A stretch of 64,000 nt of DNA from Marinilabilia salmonicolor JCM 21150 (GTDB taxonomy: Bacteria > Bacteroidota > Bacteroidia > Bacteroidales > Marinilabiliaceae). The stretch spans positions 124,001-188,000 of the forward strand of contig NZ_AJKI01000010.1 in the NCBI RefSeq assembly GCF_000259075.1, in the 5' to 3' direction. The translations under genes were made by a program, and so were the position numbers. This document shows, one piece after another, positions 54,486-63,436 of the stretch. Numbering within the stretch: position 1 is the stretch's first letter; each line of letters starts with the position of its first letter. The notes under the pieces are model-generated. The model searched no databases. It saw only the letters and a program-made list of their open reading frames with translations, and was not told the DNA's origin.

Positions 54486-54638
54486 AGTGTTTGTCTATAA
54501 AGTCCAACTTCTGCGTTGTTGCTCAAAATCTAAATCCTCAAACACATTAGTATTCTGCGGTTTAGATTTTTCACACGCCTTGAATTTGAACTTTCTAATT
54601 CAAACACGTGAAAATCGCTTAGTTTATGGACAGGCACT
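54486..54638. mobile_element. MITE-like element A
   Basis: A 153-base stretch with inverted ends AGTGTTTGTCTATAAAG and (complement of the right end) AGTGCCTGTCCATAAACT. The interior has paired AAATCTAAATCC / GGTTTAGATTT arms and no gene. It abuts element B after only four bases. No intact transposase is in the window, so this is a non-autonomous or decayed insertion sequence. Confidence 0.6.
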
Positions 54639-54642
54639 TCTT

Positions 54643-54830
54643 AGTGTCGGTCTATAAACTAAGCAAAATTTGTTTCTAGTCTTGTGTTTGTCAAGAAAGT
54701 GCCAGTTACAAAGCCTGCCCCGATTTTTCTTTGGGGGCTTGTGAAGCCTTAAAATACGCAGTTTACTTGAGTAAATGAGGAATTTTCGGGCAAACGTAAC
54801 GCAGTAATTGGTAATTTATGGACAAACACT
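54643..54830. mobile_element. MITE-like element B
   Basis: A 188-base stretch with ends AGTGTCGGTCTATAAACT and (complement) AGTGTTTGTCCATAAATT, the same family as element A and the solitary end at 1073-1088. Inside is a hairpin-like GCCTGCCCCGATTTTT / TTGGGGGCTTGTGAAGC region. Its right end contributes part of the TAG stop codon of the GH43 gene, as the copy at 1073 does for the first gene of the window. Confidence 0.6.
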
Positions 54831-56163
54831 ACTTAAACTGAATCCAATCTAATACTAATTCCGAATCTCCGGTATTGAAAATGTATAGATCATGAATCCC
54901 TTTCGGACCGTCGGAAAGCGTTACCTTTTTTAACTGAGATTCATCCGCATTGTCAAACCCGACACCTGTCAAAAGAGGACCATCCGGTGCATTCAAACGA
55001 ATTTCAAAGTCTCCGCCTTTTCCTGCATATCCTTTAACAATGAGTTCTTCAAATTCGCCTTTGCCAAAGTCCACTTTATTGTAACTAATCCAGTTGCCTT
55101 CTTCAGGCAAAAGCACTTGCCAGCCCTGGTGAGGATCTGTATCATCTACAAACTCATAACTGACATTCTCTCCTTCAGCCAGGCTGTAGCGGTCTGTCTG
55201 AATACGGGCCGAAGCAGGTGTAATACCAACTCCGCGTAATGTAGGGACAACCTCCTGAATGGTTCCATCGGCATTAAAAAACAGACTATCCGCTTTGATC
55301 GAACGATTTTTATCAAAATCAGGAGACAAATCATTGTGATGATAAAATAAATACCATTGGTCACGATATTCAATAATGGAGTGATGATTGGTCCAGCACT
55401 CAATAGGAGATTCTTTCATAATCACTCCCTTAAATTCAAAGGGGCCCATCGGACTGTCTCCCATGGCATAAACCAAGCGTTCGGTTGTTTCGGGCACATG
55501 AGGAAAAGTAAAATAATACTTCCCGTTGCGCTCGAAGAGATACGGTCCCTCCTTAAATTTTGCAGGAAGATCCACTACTTCCTGCGGTTCGGTGGCCAGT
55601 TCCAACATATTATCCTTCAACTTTGCCATGTACAGCTTTTCGCCACCTCCCCAGTAGAGGTACGCCTGACCATCCCTGTCGATAAATGGATTGGGATCAA
55701 TGCCAAATACACCTTCCATTGGTTGCTCCTGAGGGATAAAAGGCCCTTCCGGGGAGTCAGCAACAGCCACGCCGACCCTTCGGCCTCTTCCCTCGGACTT
55801 ATCTTTGGCAGTGGATGGGAAATAGAAATAATACTTACCATCTTTCTCAATGCAATCGGGAGCCCACATACTATAGGTTGAGGGATCCACCCAGGGCACA
55901 TCATACTGACTAAGAATAACTCCGTGATCTTCCCATTGAGTCAGATTTTCGGAAGAATAAACATGGTAATCTTCCATACAAAACCAGTTGGCAAACCGTC
56001 CGGAATCAAGCCTGATATCATGCGAAGGATAAACATATACCTTATCATTAAAAACCCGGGCTGAAGGGTCAGCAGTAAACTCATCCATTATCAGTGGATT
56101 TTGTGCCCATGCCATCGCTATTGATAAAACAGTAAAAATCAGAAGAAGAGTTGCCTTTTTCAT
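54829..56163 (-). CDS. GH43 arabinanase/arabinofuranosidase-type enzyme with C-terminal CBM6-like domain
   Basis: The start at 56163 gives a clean signal peptide (MKKATLLLIF to WA-Q); the longer frame is not supported. The GH43 propeller shows FTADPSARVFNDKVYVYPSHD (base Asp32), MWAPDCIEKDGKYYFYFP, FGIDPNPFIDRDGQAYLYWGG (second Asp), KFKEGPYLFERNGKYYFTF (acid Glu) and NHHSIIEYRDQWYLFYHH. The final ~130 residues are a CBM6-type sandwich (NWISYNKVDFGKGEFEELIV, GIHDLYIF, VLDWIQFK). It lies in the arabinose operon between araB and GH51, which favours arabinose release. The stop codon lies in the end of element B. Confidence 0.9.
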   Translation of the reverse strand: MKKATLLLIFTVLSIAMAWAQNPLIMDEFTADPSARVFNDKVYVYPSHDIRLDSGRFANWFCMEDYHVYSSENLTQWEDHGVILSQYDVPWVDPSTYSMWAPDCIEKDGKYYFYFPSTAKDKSEGRGRRVGVAVADSPEGPFIPQEQPMEGVFGIDPNPFIDRDGQAYLYWGGGEKLYMAKLKDNMLELATEPQEVVDLPAKFKEGPYLFERNGKYYFTFPHVPETTERLVYAMGDSPMGPFEFKGVIMKESPIECWTNHHSIIEYRDQWYLFYHHNDLSPDFDKNRSIKADSLFFNADGTIQEVVPTLRGVGITPASARIQTDRYSLAEGENVSYEFVDDTDPHQGWQVLLPEEGNWISYNKVDFGKGEFEELIVKGYAGKGGDFEIRLNAPDGPLLTGVGFDNADESQLKKVTLSDGPKGIHDLYIFNTGDSELVLDWIQFK

Positions 56164-56243
56164 GATCAAAAAAGTATTAAGTGAATATGGGGTGCGACCT
56201 GAGAAACAGGCCAACACCCTTATCAGTATTATAAAGAAAGCTC

Positions 56244-57914
56244 TTACAATTCTTTCTCGGTAAATGCCCCGAGTTTCTCATATTTCCTGTAAATAGCTTC
56301 ATACTTCTTCACATTCTCTGCATTGGGGGTATATTCTTTCTCAAATCCCTGTCCCATCTGCTTTTGCGCTTCCTCCACATTATCGTAAATGCCTGCCACA
56401 ACAGCTGCAAACATACCGGCACCTACTGCACAGGTTTGCTCGGTTGCAGCAACTTTAATGGGCATATTCAATACATCAGCCAGCGTCTGCATCACAAACG
56501 GAGATTTGCGGGCAACTCCACCAAGACCAATCACAGCCTTGAGTTCAACACCCTCTTCCCGGAAACGATCCACAATAGCTTTGGACCCAAAAGCCGTAGC
56601 TTCAACCAGAGCTCTGAAAATACGTGGCGCCGATGATCCCAGTGTCAACCCGGCTATGGAACCTGTCACTTCCTGACTGGCATCAGGTGTACGGCGTCCA
56701 TTCATCCAATCTACTGCAAGAATAGTGGATTCGTCAACCGAAATTTTCATGGCCTCTTCACTCAACTCTGGAATAATCTTATCGATGGTTTCCTCAATGA
56801 GTTTTTCCCGGGTTTCAGCATCTACCAATTCAGTTTTGCTCAGAATATTATTAAGCGGCCAGGCAACAACATTCTTAAACCAGGCATAGATGTCACCAAA
56901 ACCAGACTGACCGGCTTCCAACCCCACATAGCCCGGAACCACAGAACCATCAACCTGTCCGCAAATTCCTTTTACCAGCTTATCTCCCATTTGCTCGTAA
57001 TCAGCAATCATGATATCGCAGGTAGAAGTACCAATGGCACGTGCAAGTACATTGGATGTGGCACCTCCGCCAACAGCTCCCATGTGGCAATCAAAGGCAC
57101 TGACACCAACCACTACGTCAGTGGATAACCCAAGCCTTTCTGCCCATTCGGGAGTAAGATTGCCCACTTTGGTATCGCTGGCATATGTATCTTTAAACAA
57201 ACGATCGCGGAAACCTTTCAGCAAAGGATCCAGTTCTGTAAGAAACTCTTCGGGGGGAAGTCCGCCCCAGCTTTCATGCCACATAGCCTTGTGACCGGCA
57301 GCACAACGACTGCGCACAACCTTATCGGGCTGTTCTGTCCCGGTTATAAGGGATGGCATCCAGTCGGCATGCTCAATCCACGAATATGCAGCCTTGCGTA
57401 CTGTCTCATCTTCGCGCAATACATGCAACGCTTTAGCCCATACCCATTCGGAAGAATAAACACCACCTTCGAACTGGGTATAATCAACCTCCCACTTACG
57501 GGCAAGTTCATTAATCTCAGCAGCCTCTTTTACTGCTGTGTGATCTTTCCAAAGAATAAACATGGCATTGGGATTCTCTGCAAACTCGGATTTTAAAGCC
57601 AGAGGTGTGCCTGACTCATCCACAAACACAGGAGTACTACCGGTGGTATCGAAAGACATACCTGCCACATTTTCGGCCACACCGGCTCCTGCCTCTTTTA
57701 GAGCGGTCTTTACAGTATATTCCAATACTTCAATATAATCCAAAGGATGCTGCCGGTAGCGGTTGGCCGCAGGATCACAATATTTACCCTCTATCCAGCG
57801 GGGATAATGTTTTACTGCCTGGGAGACTTCCTCTCCGGTTTGGGTATCCACCACCACGGCACGGGCAGAATCAGACCCGTAATCCAGTCCTATAACATAT
57901 TTTTTTGAACTCAT
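56244..57914 (-). CDS. araB: L-ribulokinase
   Basis: Phosphorylates L-ribulose to L-ribulose 5-phosphate in the cytoplasm. The start at 57914 (MSSKKYVIGLDYGSDSARAVV) is the family start with an AAAAAG leader; the longer frame is not. FGGY-kinase features: GLDYGSDSARAVVVD phosphate loop, DTTGSTPVFVDESG, WIEHADWMPSLITG, RSRCAAGHKAMW, VGVSAFDCHMGAVGGG, AIGTSTCDIMIAD, GLEAGQSGFGDIYAWF, LDWMNGRRTPD-type AVDWMNGRRTPD and IGLGGVARKSPFVMQTLADVL. It is full length (556 residues) and third of the ara enzymes in the operon, 146 bases after araD. Confidence 0.97.
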   Translation of the reverse strand: MSSKKYVIGLDYGSDSARAVVVDTQTGEEVSQAVKHYPRWIEGKYCDPAANRYRQHPLDYIEVLEYTVKTALKEAGAGVAENVAGMSFDTTGSTPVFVDESGTPLALKSEFAENPNAMFILWKDHTAVKEAAEINELARKWEVDYTQFEGGVYSSEWVWAKALHVLREDETVRKAAYSWIEHADWMPSLITGTEQPDKVVRSRCAAGHKAMWHESWGGLPPEEFLTELDPLLKGFRDRLFKDTYASDTKVGNLTPEWAERLGLSTDVVVGVSAFDCHMGAVGGGATSNVLARAIGTSTCDIMIADYEQMGDKLVKGICGQVDGSVVPGYVGLEAGQSGFGDIYAWFKNVVAWPLNNILSKTELVDAETREKLIEETIDKIIPELSEEAMKISVDESTILAVDWMNGRRTPDASQEVTGSIAGLTLGSSAPRIFRALVEATAFGSKAIVDRFREEGVELKAVIGLGGVARKSPFVMQTLADVLNMPIKVAATEQTCAVGAGMFAAVVAGIYDNVEEAQKQMGQGFEKEYTPNAENVKKYEAIYRKYEKLGAFTEKEL

Positions 57915-58060
57915 CTTTTTAGTTTTTAGTAAGCAGTTTTTAGCCAATGGTACATCCTTTAACTAAAAACATACTATTTCACAACCAGATAATCTTTATT
58001 GAAGAAAAGAACCGGGCCGCGAGTTGGGCCCGGGAGAGAGAAATGGCACCACCACGGAGA

Positions 58061-58750
58061 TTATTTCTGCCCGTAATAGGCATTGGCACCATGTTTACGA
58101 TCGAAATGCTTTTTTGTAAGAAGCGGATTCATGGTAACATTGGGATTTACAGACTTACTAACAAAAGCCATTTTAGCAACAGCTTCCATTACCACGCTGT
58201 TGTGCACAGCCTCGTGTGCATCTTTCCCCCAGGTAAAAGGTCCGTGATTCTTGACAATCACCCCAGGAATATGATTGGGGTTTTTATCTGCAAAAGCCTC
58301 CACAATAACTGTTCCTGTCTCCTTCTCATATTCTCCTTCCACCTCCTCTTTTGTCATATCGCGTGTACACGGGATATCACTGGCAAAATAGTCGGCATGA
58401 GTCGTCCCTATAATCGGAATATTCACACCGGCCTGTGCCCAGGCAGTAGCATAGGAAGAGTGGGTATGCACCACTCCTCCTATTTCAGGAAAATTCTTAT
58501 ACAATTCAATATGTGTCGGAGTATCCGAAGAAGGTTTCAGTTTACCTTCCACCACGTTGCCTTCCAGATCCAGCACCACCATATCGTCGGCTTTCATATC
58601 GTCATAAGCCACTCCGCTGGGCTTGATCACCACCAACCCTTTTTCACGATCAATGGCACTTACATTTCCCCATGTAAAAATTACCAGATTGTGCTTTACC
58701 AAATCGAGGTTGGCTTGAAAAACTTCCTCTTTTAACTGTCTTAAATCCAT
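58061..58750 (-). CDS. araD: L-ribulose-5-phosphate 4-epimerase
   Basis: Converts L-ribulose 5-phosphate to D-xylulose 5-phosphate. Class II aldolase/epimerase features: [60 protein letters not shown] with the zinc His pair, [17 protein letters not shown], and [29 protein letters not shown] with the third metal His. At 229 residues it matches E. coli-type AraD. It starts 14 bases after the symporter gene stop, so it is in the same transcript and likely translationally coupled. Confidence 0.97.
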   Translation of the reverse strand: MDLRQLKEEVFQANLDLVKHNLVIFTWGNVSAIDREKGLVVIKPSGVAYDDMKADDMVVLDLEGNVVEGKLKPSSDTPTHIELYKNFPEIGGVVHTHSSYATAWAQAGVNIPIIGTTHADYFASDIPCTRDMTKEEVEGEYEKETGTVIVEAFADKNPNHIPGVIVKNHGPFTWGKDAHEAVHNSVVMEAVAKMAFVSKSVNPNVTMNPLLTKKHFDRKHGANAYYGQK

Positions 58751-58764
58751 CTTCTTAATGTTTT

Positions 58765-60555
58765 TTACCAGAATACACCATAAAGCAATGCCAGAATCAC
58801 AACAACTCCGACAGCACCAATATTAAAGGTTGTTCCTGTTTTGAAGCTTTCTGGATTAATCTCAAGCGCTTTTTTGTCGGCTGCAATAATTTTCTCATTG
58901 GTAATAAGAATAATACCAACAAAAATAAAGGCAGCAGCTGTCATAAAGATACTTTCAATTCCAAGATTATTCAGGAAATAAATATTAACTCCTACTCCAC
59001 CAATCACAGCCGCAATAATTCCAATAATCAACATCACCTGACCTGCACGTATGTATGCTGGCCGAACTGTATGTTTGGTATCGGTAGTCCACGACTTCTT
59101 ATCAATAAAAGTAACAATAGTAGCTACAAACACAAGCACTAGAAACACATATCCCATGCGCATCATCCAGGGCATCTCGGGGAAGCCGAATTTAAAAGCA
59201 AATCCGAGCGGCAATGTCAGCAGGGCAGTCCAGAGAGCAGCTCTGTTGGTTGCCTGACGCCAGAAAAGTCCCATAAAGAACACGATAACCACACCGGGAT
59301 AGATAAATCCTGTGTATTCCTGAATATACTGGAAGGCCTGCTCCAGATTTTGTAACATAGGAGCAATAAACACAGCGATGGTCAGTGCAACAAGGGCAGT
59401 GATACGTCCTACCAGAACCTGAGATTTATCGCTGGCATTCTTGTTGAAATAGGGCTTATAGATATCAACCGTGAAAATTGTCGATGTAGAATTGATCATA
59501 GATGCCAGTGATGAAACAATTGCTGCGGAAAGAGCTGCGAATGCGAGTCCGCGAACACCAATTGGCATATAGTTGGCCAACAGATAAGGATAAGCCTGGT
59601 CAGCTATTTCCAGATCATTCTTCAGGTAAAAGGCAGCAATACCTGGAATAACCACAATTAAGGGAATCAGCATTTTCAGGTAAGCCCCGAACAACAATCC
59701 GCGTTTGGCTTCGGTAACAGATTTAGCTGCCAGACCTTTCTGGATAATATATTGGTTAAAACCCCAGTAACCAAAGTTGGTCAGCCAAATTCCACCAAGA
59801 ATAATTCCCAGACCGGGCAGATCAAGAAATACATCAGGTCTTGCATCCTGCTCGGCAATCATGTGGAAATGGTCGCGGGCACCATCAAACAAGGTTTGAA
59901 AACCCTTTAACGGTCCGGAACCTACGCCACCTACTGCATCTAGGGCCACATAAGTTGTAACCAAACCACCTACCACCAGGAAGAACACCTGAATTACATC
60001 CGTCCAGGCAACAGCTTTAAGTCCCCCATAGATAGAATAAATACCGGAAAAAACTGCCAGTCCAATGATGCCGTACATCAACGGTATTCCAAGAATGGTT
60101 TCCATGGCAAGAGCTCCCATGTATGTCACCGATGTCAGGTTTACAAAAACATATACCAGCAACCAGAAAATAGCAAACGCTGTACTCACTCCGCGTGAAT
60201 AGCGCTCAGCAAGAAACTGAGGCATGGTATAAATCTTCTTCTCAATAAAAATGGGAATAAAATACTTGGCGATTACAATCAGTGATGCTGCTGCAATCCA
60301 CTCATAACAAGCGATTCCGATTCCCAGCGCATATCCGGAACCGGACATACCAATAAATTGCTCAGCCGAAATGTTAGCGGCAATCAAAGAAGCACCAATG
60401 GCCCACCATGTCAGCGACTTATTGGCAAGAAAGTAATCCTGAGCGGTTTTTTCAACTCCTTTTTTTCCTCTCGAAATAAAAAGCCCCATCCCCAGGATAA
60501 CAAAGGCATAGACTGCAAAAATTATCCAGTCCAGTGTTGCGAAAGCTGATTCCAT
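58765..60555 (-). CDS. sodium:solute symporter (SGLT-type), probable arabinose importer
   Basis: A 596-residue SSS-family permease with about 14 hydrophobic helices. Family features: [37 protein letters not shown]-type [36 protein letters not shown], and [34 protein letters not shown] with the sodium-site serines. Related transporters of Bacteroidetes carry pentoses, and this gene lies between araA and araD (24 and 14 base gaps), so uptake of L-arabinose across the inner membrane is the natural role. D-xylose as a second substrate is possible. Confidence 0.92.
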   Translation of the reverse strand: MESAFATLDWIIFAVYAFVILGMGLFISRGKKGVEKTAQDYFLANKSLTWWAIGASLIAANISAEQFIGMSGSGYALGIGIACYEWIAAASLIVIAKYFIPIFIEKKIYTMPQFLAERYSRGVSTAFAIFWLLVYVFVNLTSVTYMGALAMETILGIPLMYGIIGLAVFSGIYSIYGGLKAVAWTDVIQVFFLVVGGLVTTYVALDAVGGVGSGPLKGFQTLFDGARDHFHMIAEQDARPDVFLDLPGLGIILGGIWLTNFGYWGFNQYIIQKGLAAKSVTEAKRGLLFGAYLKMLIPLIVVIPGIAAFYLKNDLEIADQAYPYLLANYMPIGVRGLAFAALSAAIVSSLASMINSTSTIFTVDIYKPYFNKNASDKSQVLVGRITALVALTIAVFIAPMLQNLEQAFQYIQEYTGFIYPGVVIVFFMGLFWRQATNRAALWTALLTLPLGFAFKFGFPEMPWMMRMGYVFLVLVFVATIVTFIDKKSWTTDTKHTVRPAYIRAGQVMLIIGIIAAVIGGVGVNIYFLNNLGIESIFMTAAAFIFVGIILITNEKIIAADKKALEINPESFKTGTTFNIGAVGVVVILALLYGVFW

Positions 60556-60579
60556 AATTTAATTTATTTTAAATAGATT

Positions 60580-62085
60580 TTAAATTCCACGATTCAACTT
60601 ATAAAACATGTCATTCCAACGCAATTCTTTCTTAAACTCAGGAATGGTTGTGGCCTCATCAATCAGCAAAAACTCAATTCCCGCGATTTCAGCAAAATCT
60701 TCCAGATATTCAGGAGTCAGGTCATAAGAGAAGCTGGTATGATGTGTTCCTCCTGCCAGAATCCAGGCAGCAGCACCGACCTCAAAGTTCGGTTTAGGCA
60801 CCCACAATGCACTGGCAACAGGCAATTTGGGGAGTGGTTTAGACTCCACGCATTCCACCTTATTGACAATCATTCGGAAACGGTTGCCCATATCGACAAC
60901 GGTAGCAGCCACACCTTCGCCAGGCTTACTCGTAAATACCAGACGGGCAGGATCATTTTTACCCCCAATACCCAGCGGATGTACCTGCAATTTGGGTTTG
61001 TGCTCTGCAATCAGAGGACAAACTTCCAGCATATGTGCCTGAAGGATAGTACTGTTTTCGCCATCAAAGTTGAGGGTATAGTCTTCAAGGAAAGAGCAAC
61101 CTTTAGGCAATCCTTGTCCCATAAACCACATGGTACGATAAAGAGCGGCTGTTTTCCAGTCTCCTTCTGCACCAAATCCGTATCCATCAGCCATCAGACG
61201 CTGAGATGCAAGTCCCGGTAACTGATCAACTTCATTCAGATCATCAAAATTAGAAGTAAAAGCTTTAGCTCCTTTCTCTTCCAAAAAGCGACGCAACGCA
61301 ATCTCTATGCGAGCCGCATGTTCTACCTGACCTCTGTTGACACCTCCGGCTTTGCAGTCATCTGCAAAATTGTAATCGCTCTCATAAACCTTTACCAGAT
61401 CTGCTACCTCTTCATCAGTAACTTTATCTTTAACGGCTACCAGATCAGCAATAGGATAATAATCCACATGATATCCCATTACCATTTCAGCATCCACTTT
61501 ATCACCATCAGTTACTGCTACATTGTTCATCTGATCGCCAAAACGGATGATGCGAAGATCCTGTGCATCGGCCCAGGCAGCAGAAACACGCATCCATACA
61601 GCAATACGCTCCTGAGCTTTCGGATCCTGCCAATGCCCAACGACCACTTTTCGGGGTTTCTTCAGGCGAGCCAAAATATGTCCGAACTCGCGATCGCCAT
61701 GAGCACTCTGATTCAGATTCATAAAATCCATGTCAATATCATTCCATGGAATTTCCTTATTGAATTGGGTATGGAAATGCAGTATTGGCTTACGCAACTC
61801 CTGCAAACCGTGTATCCACATTTTGGAAGGAGAAAAAGTATGCATCCAGGTGATTACCCCCACACACTTATCGTCATTATTAGCTGCTTTCATGGTGGCA
61901 GTAACCTCTTTGGCAGAGTTAACTGTACCTTTGTAAACAATCTTAACCGGCAGGTTTCCGGAAGCATTCATACCCTTCACCATCTCATTGGAATGTCCGT
62001 CAACTGCCACTACAGCATCCCCACCGTACAATAACTGGGCGCCGGTTACAAACCAAACTTCATAATCTTTAAAATTTTCCATCAT
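60580..62085 (-). CDS. araA: L-arabinose isomerase
   Basis: Interconverts L-arabinose and L-ribulose with a Mn2+ cofactor. The start is set at the ATG at 62085, five bases after a GGAG (62091-62094), one of the few true Shine-Dalgarno sites here; the next ATG (62082) is equally spaced for use. Landmarks: YEVWFVTGAQLLYGGDAV, VGVITWMHTFSPSKMWI, PILHFHTQFNKEIPW, MDFMNLNQSAHGDREFG, VVGHWQ, LASQRLMADGYGFGAEGDWKTAAL (metal-site Glu), FLEDYTLNF, MLEVCPLIAEHKPKLQVHPL and AGGTHHTSFSYDL. Full length at 501 residues. It follows araR by 22 bases. Confidence 0.98.
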   Translation of the reverse strand: MMENFKDYEVWFVTGAQLLYGGDAVVAVDGHSNEMVKGMNASGNLPVKIVYKGTVNSAKEVTATMKAANNDDKCVGVITWMHTFSPSKMWIHGLQELRKPILHFHTQFNKEIPWNDIDMDFMNLNQSAHGDREFGHILARLKKPRKVVVGHWQDPKAQERIAVWMRVSAAWADAQDLRIIRFGDQMNNVAVTDGDKVDAEMVMGYHVDYYPIADLVAVKDKVTDEEVADLVKVYESDYNFADDCKAGGVNRGQVEHAARIEIALRRFLEEKGAKAFTSNFDDLNEVDQLPGLASQRLMADGYGFGAEGDWKTAALYRTMWFMGQGLPKGCSFLEDYTLNFDGENSTILQAHMLEVCPLIAEHKPKLQVHPLGIGGKNDPARLVFTSKPGEGVAATVVDMGNRFRMIVNKVECVESKPLPKLPVASALWVPKPNFEVGAAAWILAGGTHHTSFSYDLTPEYLEDFAEIAGIEFLLIDEATTIPEFKKELRWNDMFYKLNRGI

Positions 62086-62107
62086 CAAACTCCTTTTAAG
62101 TATTAGT

Positions 62108-62800
62108 TCAGATTTTAATTATACGTTCATGTCCGTTCAACTCATCAGAATTGGGCCTAAAACGATAATTAAAAGCTCCTTTTTTTGACTCCTCAGTATT
62201 CTTGGTATTCAATCTTTCCAAAACATTCAGTCCCAAAACCTTTTTCCTAAAGTTACCCGGGTCGAGTTCTCTTTGATAAATAGCCTCATAAAGTCGTCTC
62301 AACTGTGTAAGCGTAAATTCATCAGGTAACAACTCCTTCCCAACCAATTCGAGGCTTGCCTTCATTTGCAATCTTTCTTTGGCTTTTTCCACAATTTCCG
62401 AATGATCAAAAATCAATTCCGGAACCTCATCCAAAGAACACCATGTGGCCCCCATTTCATCTACCTTCCCTGCATCATGTTTATCAATACGAATCAGCGC
62501 ATAAAACGGCACCGATATCACACGGGCTGCAGGATCCCTGTCGGGGACTGAAAAGGCCTGAACCTGCTCAAGAAAAATATCTTTCAGTCCGGTACTCTGA
62601 CGGAGCACCCTGTTCGCAGCAGTCTCCAGAGCCTCTTTCTCTCCACAAAAACCCCCCATCAGGGACCATCCCCCAATCTGAGGTTCAATCGGCCTTTTGT
62701 GTAAAAGAAGCTTGAGTTCGTAACTTTCATATCCGAAAATCACACAATCAACAGCCAGATAATGTTTCGGAGCATTTTTATAGTGTCCCTGATACTGCAT
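62108..62800 (-). CDS. araR: AraR, Nudix-related arabinose-responsive transcriptional regulator
   Basis: The product has an N-terminal Nudix fold (HYLAVDCVIFGYESYELKLLLHKR) and a C-terminal winged helix (FTLTQLRRLYEAIYQRELDPGNFRKKVLGL). The Nudix box reads GGFCGEKEALETAANRVLRQ and continues STGL, so the REx-EE catalytic glutamates of hydrolases are lost, as in NrtR-family regulators. The AraR of Bacteroides thetaiotaomicron is of this family and is released from DNA by L-arabinose. Here it leads the araA operon, so it probably represses itself, araA-SSS-araD-araB, the two arabinosidases and perhaps galM. A candidate operator lies at 63082-63100. Confidence 0.93.
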   Translation of the reverse strand: MQYQGHYKNAPKHYLAVDCVIFGYESYELKLLLHKRPIEPQIGGWSLMGGFCGEKEALETAANRVLRQSTGLKDIFLEQVQAFSVPDRDPAARVISVPFYALIRIDKHDAGKVDEMGATWCSLDEVPELIFDHSEIVEKAKERLQMKASLELVGKELLPDEFTLTQLRRLYEAIYQRELDPGNFRKKVLGLNVLERLNTKNTEESKKGAFNYRFRPNSDELNGHERIIKI

Positions 62801-63073
62801 TTTTATCTAAATTTTAATATATTACGGTTAAGATGATTTTCTCCTTTGGTTATTTTCATTTCCTCTATCTCAATTAATTCACAAATCACCGATTACAATG
62901 TCCAACTATCTATCTGCGAAATAAAAAGTGTCCTCATAAAATTTGATTGCGGTTACTTGTATTTCTTAATATTTGAACATCTCACGACGATCATTCATGA
63001 ATCGAAGATCGACGAAGTCAATAAATCAGGCTAAAAAATGACCTCTTTCAAAAAAATATTAAATTTTATGCTC

Positions 63074-63100
63074 CAAAATTAAAAAGTAATTTCTACTTTT
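63074..63100 (-). promoter_or_regulatory. candidate araR promoter -7 box and operator
   Basis: On the minus strand TAATTTTG (63081-63074) fits the Bacteroidetes -7 consensus TAnnTTTG. Immediately upstream is a perfect inverted repeat AAAAGTA-5-TACTTTT (63082-63100), placed where a repressor would block the -33/-7 spacer. No -33 TTTG is seen and the leader to araR would be ~265 bases. The rest of the 636-base gap 62801-63436 holds no convincing gene. Confidence 0.35.
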
Positions 63101-63334
63101 AAAATGTTTTTAGAGTTTTTTTTAAGAATTGTCAAAAACCTGTTATTTTACAATGGTTCCATAAAGAGTCCAATGTTCTATGAGTTATATCGGCATTTTT
63201 CCCAAATAATCTTTATCTGATGAGGGCATGACAAGAAGTTCGATAAAAGTGAATAAAGCAGATTAGCGAGGTAGTCAATCGAAAACAAAATAAACCAGCC
63301 CACGCTTTCAGAGCACATTAAGGGACTGCTCTCA

Positions 63335-63365
63335 TTGATATTAAAGCACTTTTGCCATACATTTG
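63335..63365 (+). promoter_or_regulatory. promoter of the galM-like gene
   Basis: TTG (63335-63337), 20 bases, then TACATTTG (63358-63365) is an exact match to the Bacteroidetes TTTG / TAnnTTTG promoter with normal spacing. The start of transcription would be near 63372, about 65 bases before the ATG at 63437. Confidence 0.6.
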
Positions 63366-63436
63366 GCAATTTACAAAAAAAGCATTACAAATGTTTAACA
63401 TACTCTTATTACAAAAAACGAAAAATTAAACCATTT

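Noticed and set aside
57947-58735. 262-codon plus-strand open frame opposite araD
   Set aside because: Its bulk is antisense to L-ribulose-5-phosphate 4-epimerase; composition and lack of domains mark it as a shadow.
61318-62034. 238-codon plus-strand open frame opposite araA
   Set aside because: It is antisense to a clear, full-length L-arabinose isomerase and has no recognisable features.
62846-63369. Short frames of 62-63 codons in the araR-galM gap on both strands
   Set aside because: AT-rich chance frames with no leader or domain; the gap has better evidence for regulatory sites.
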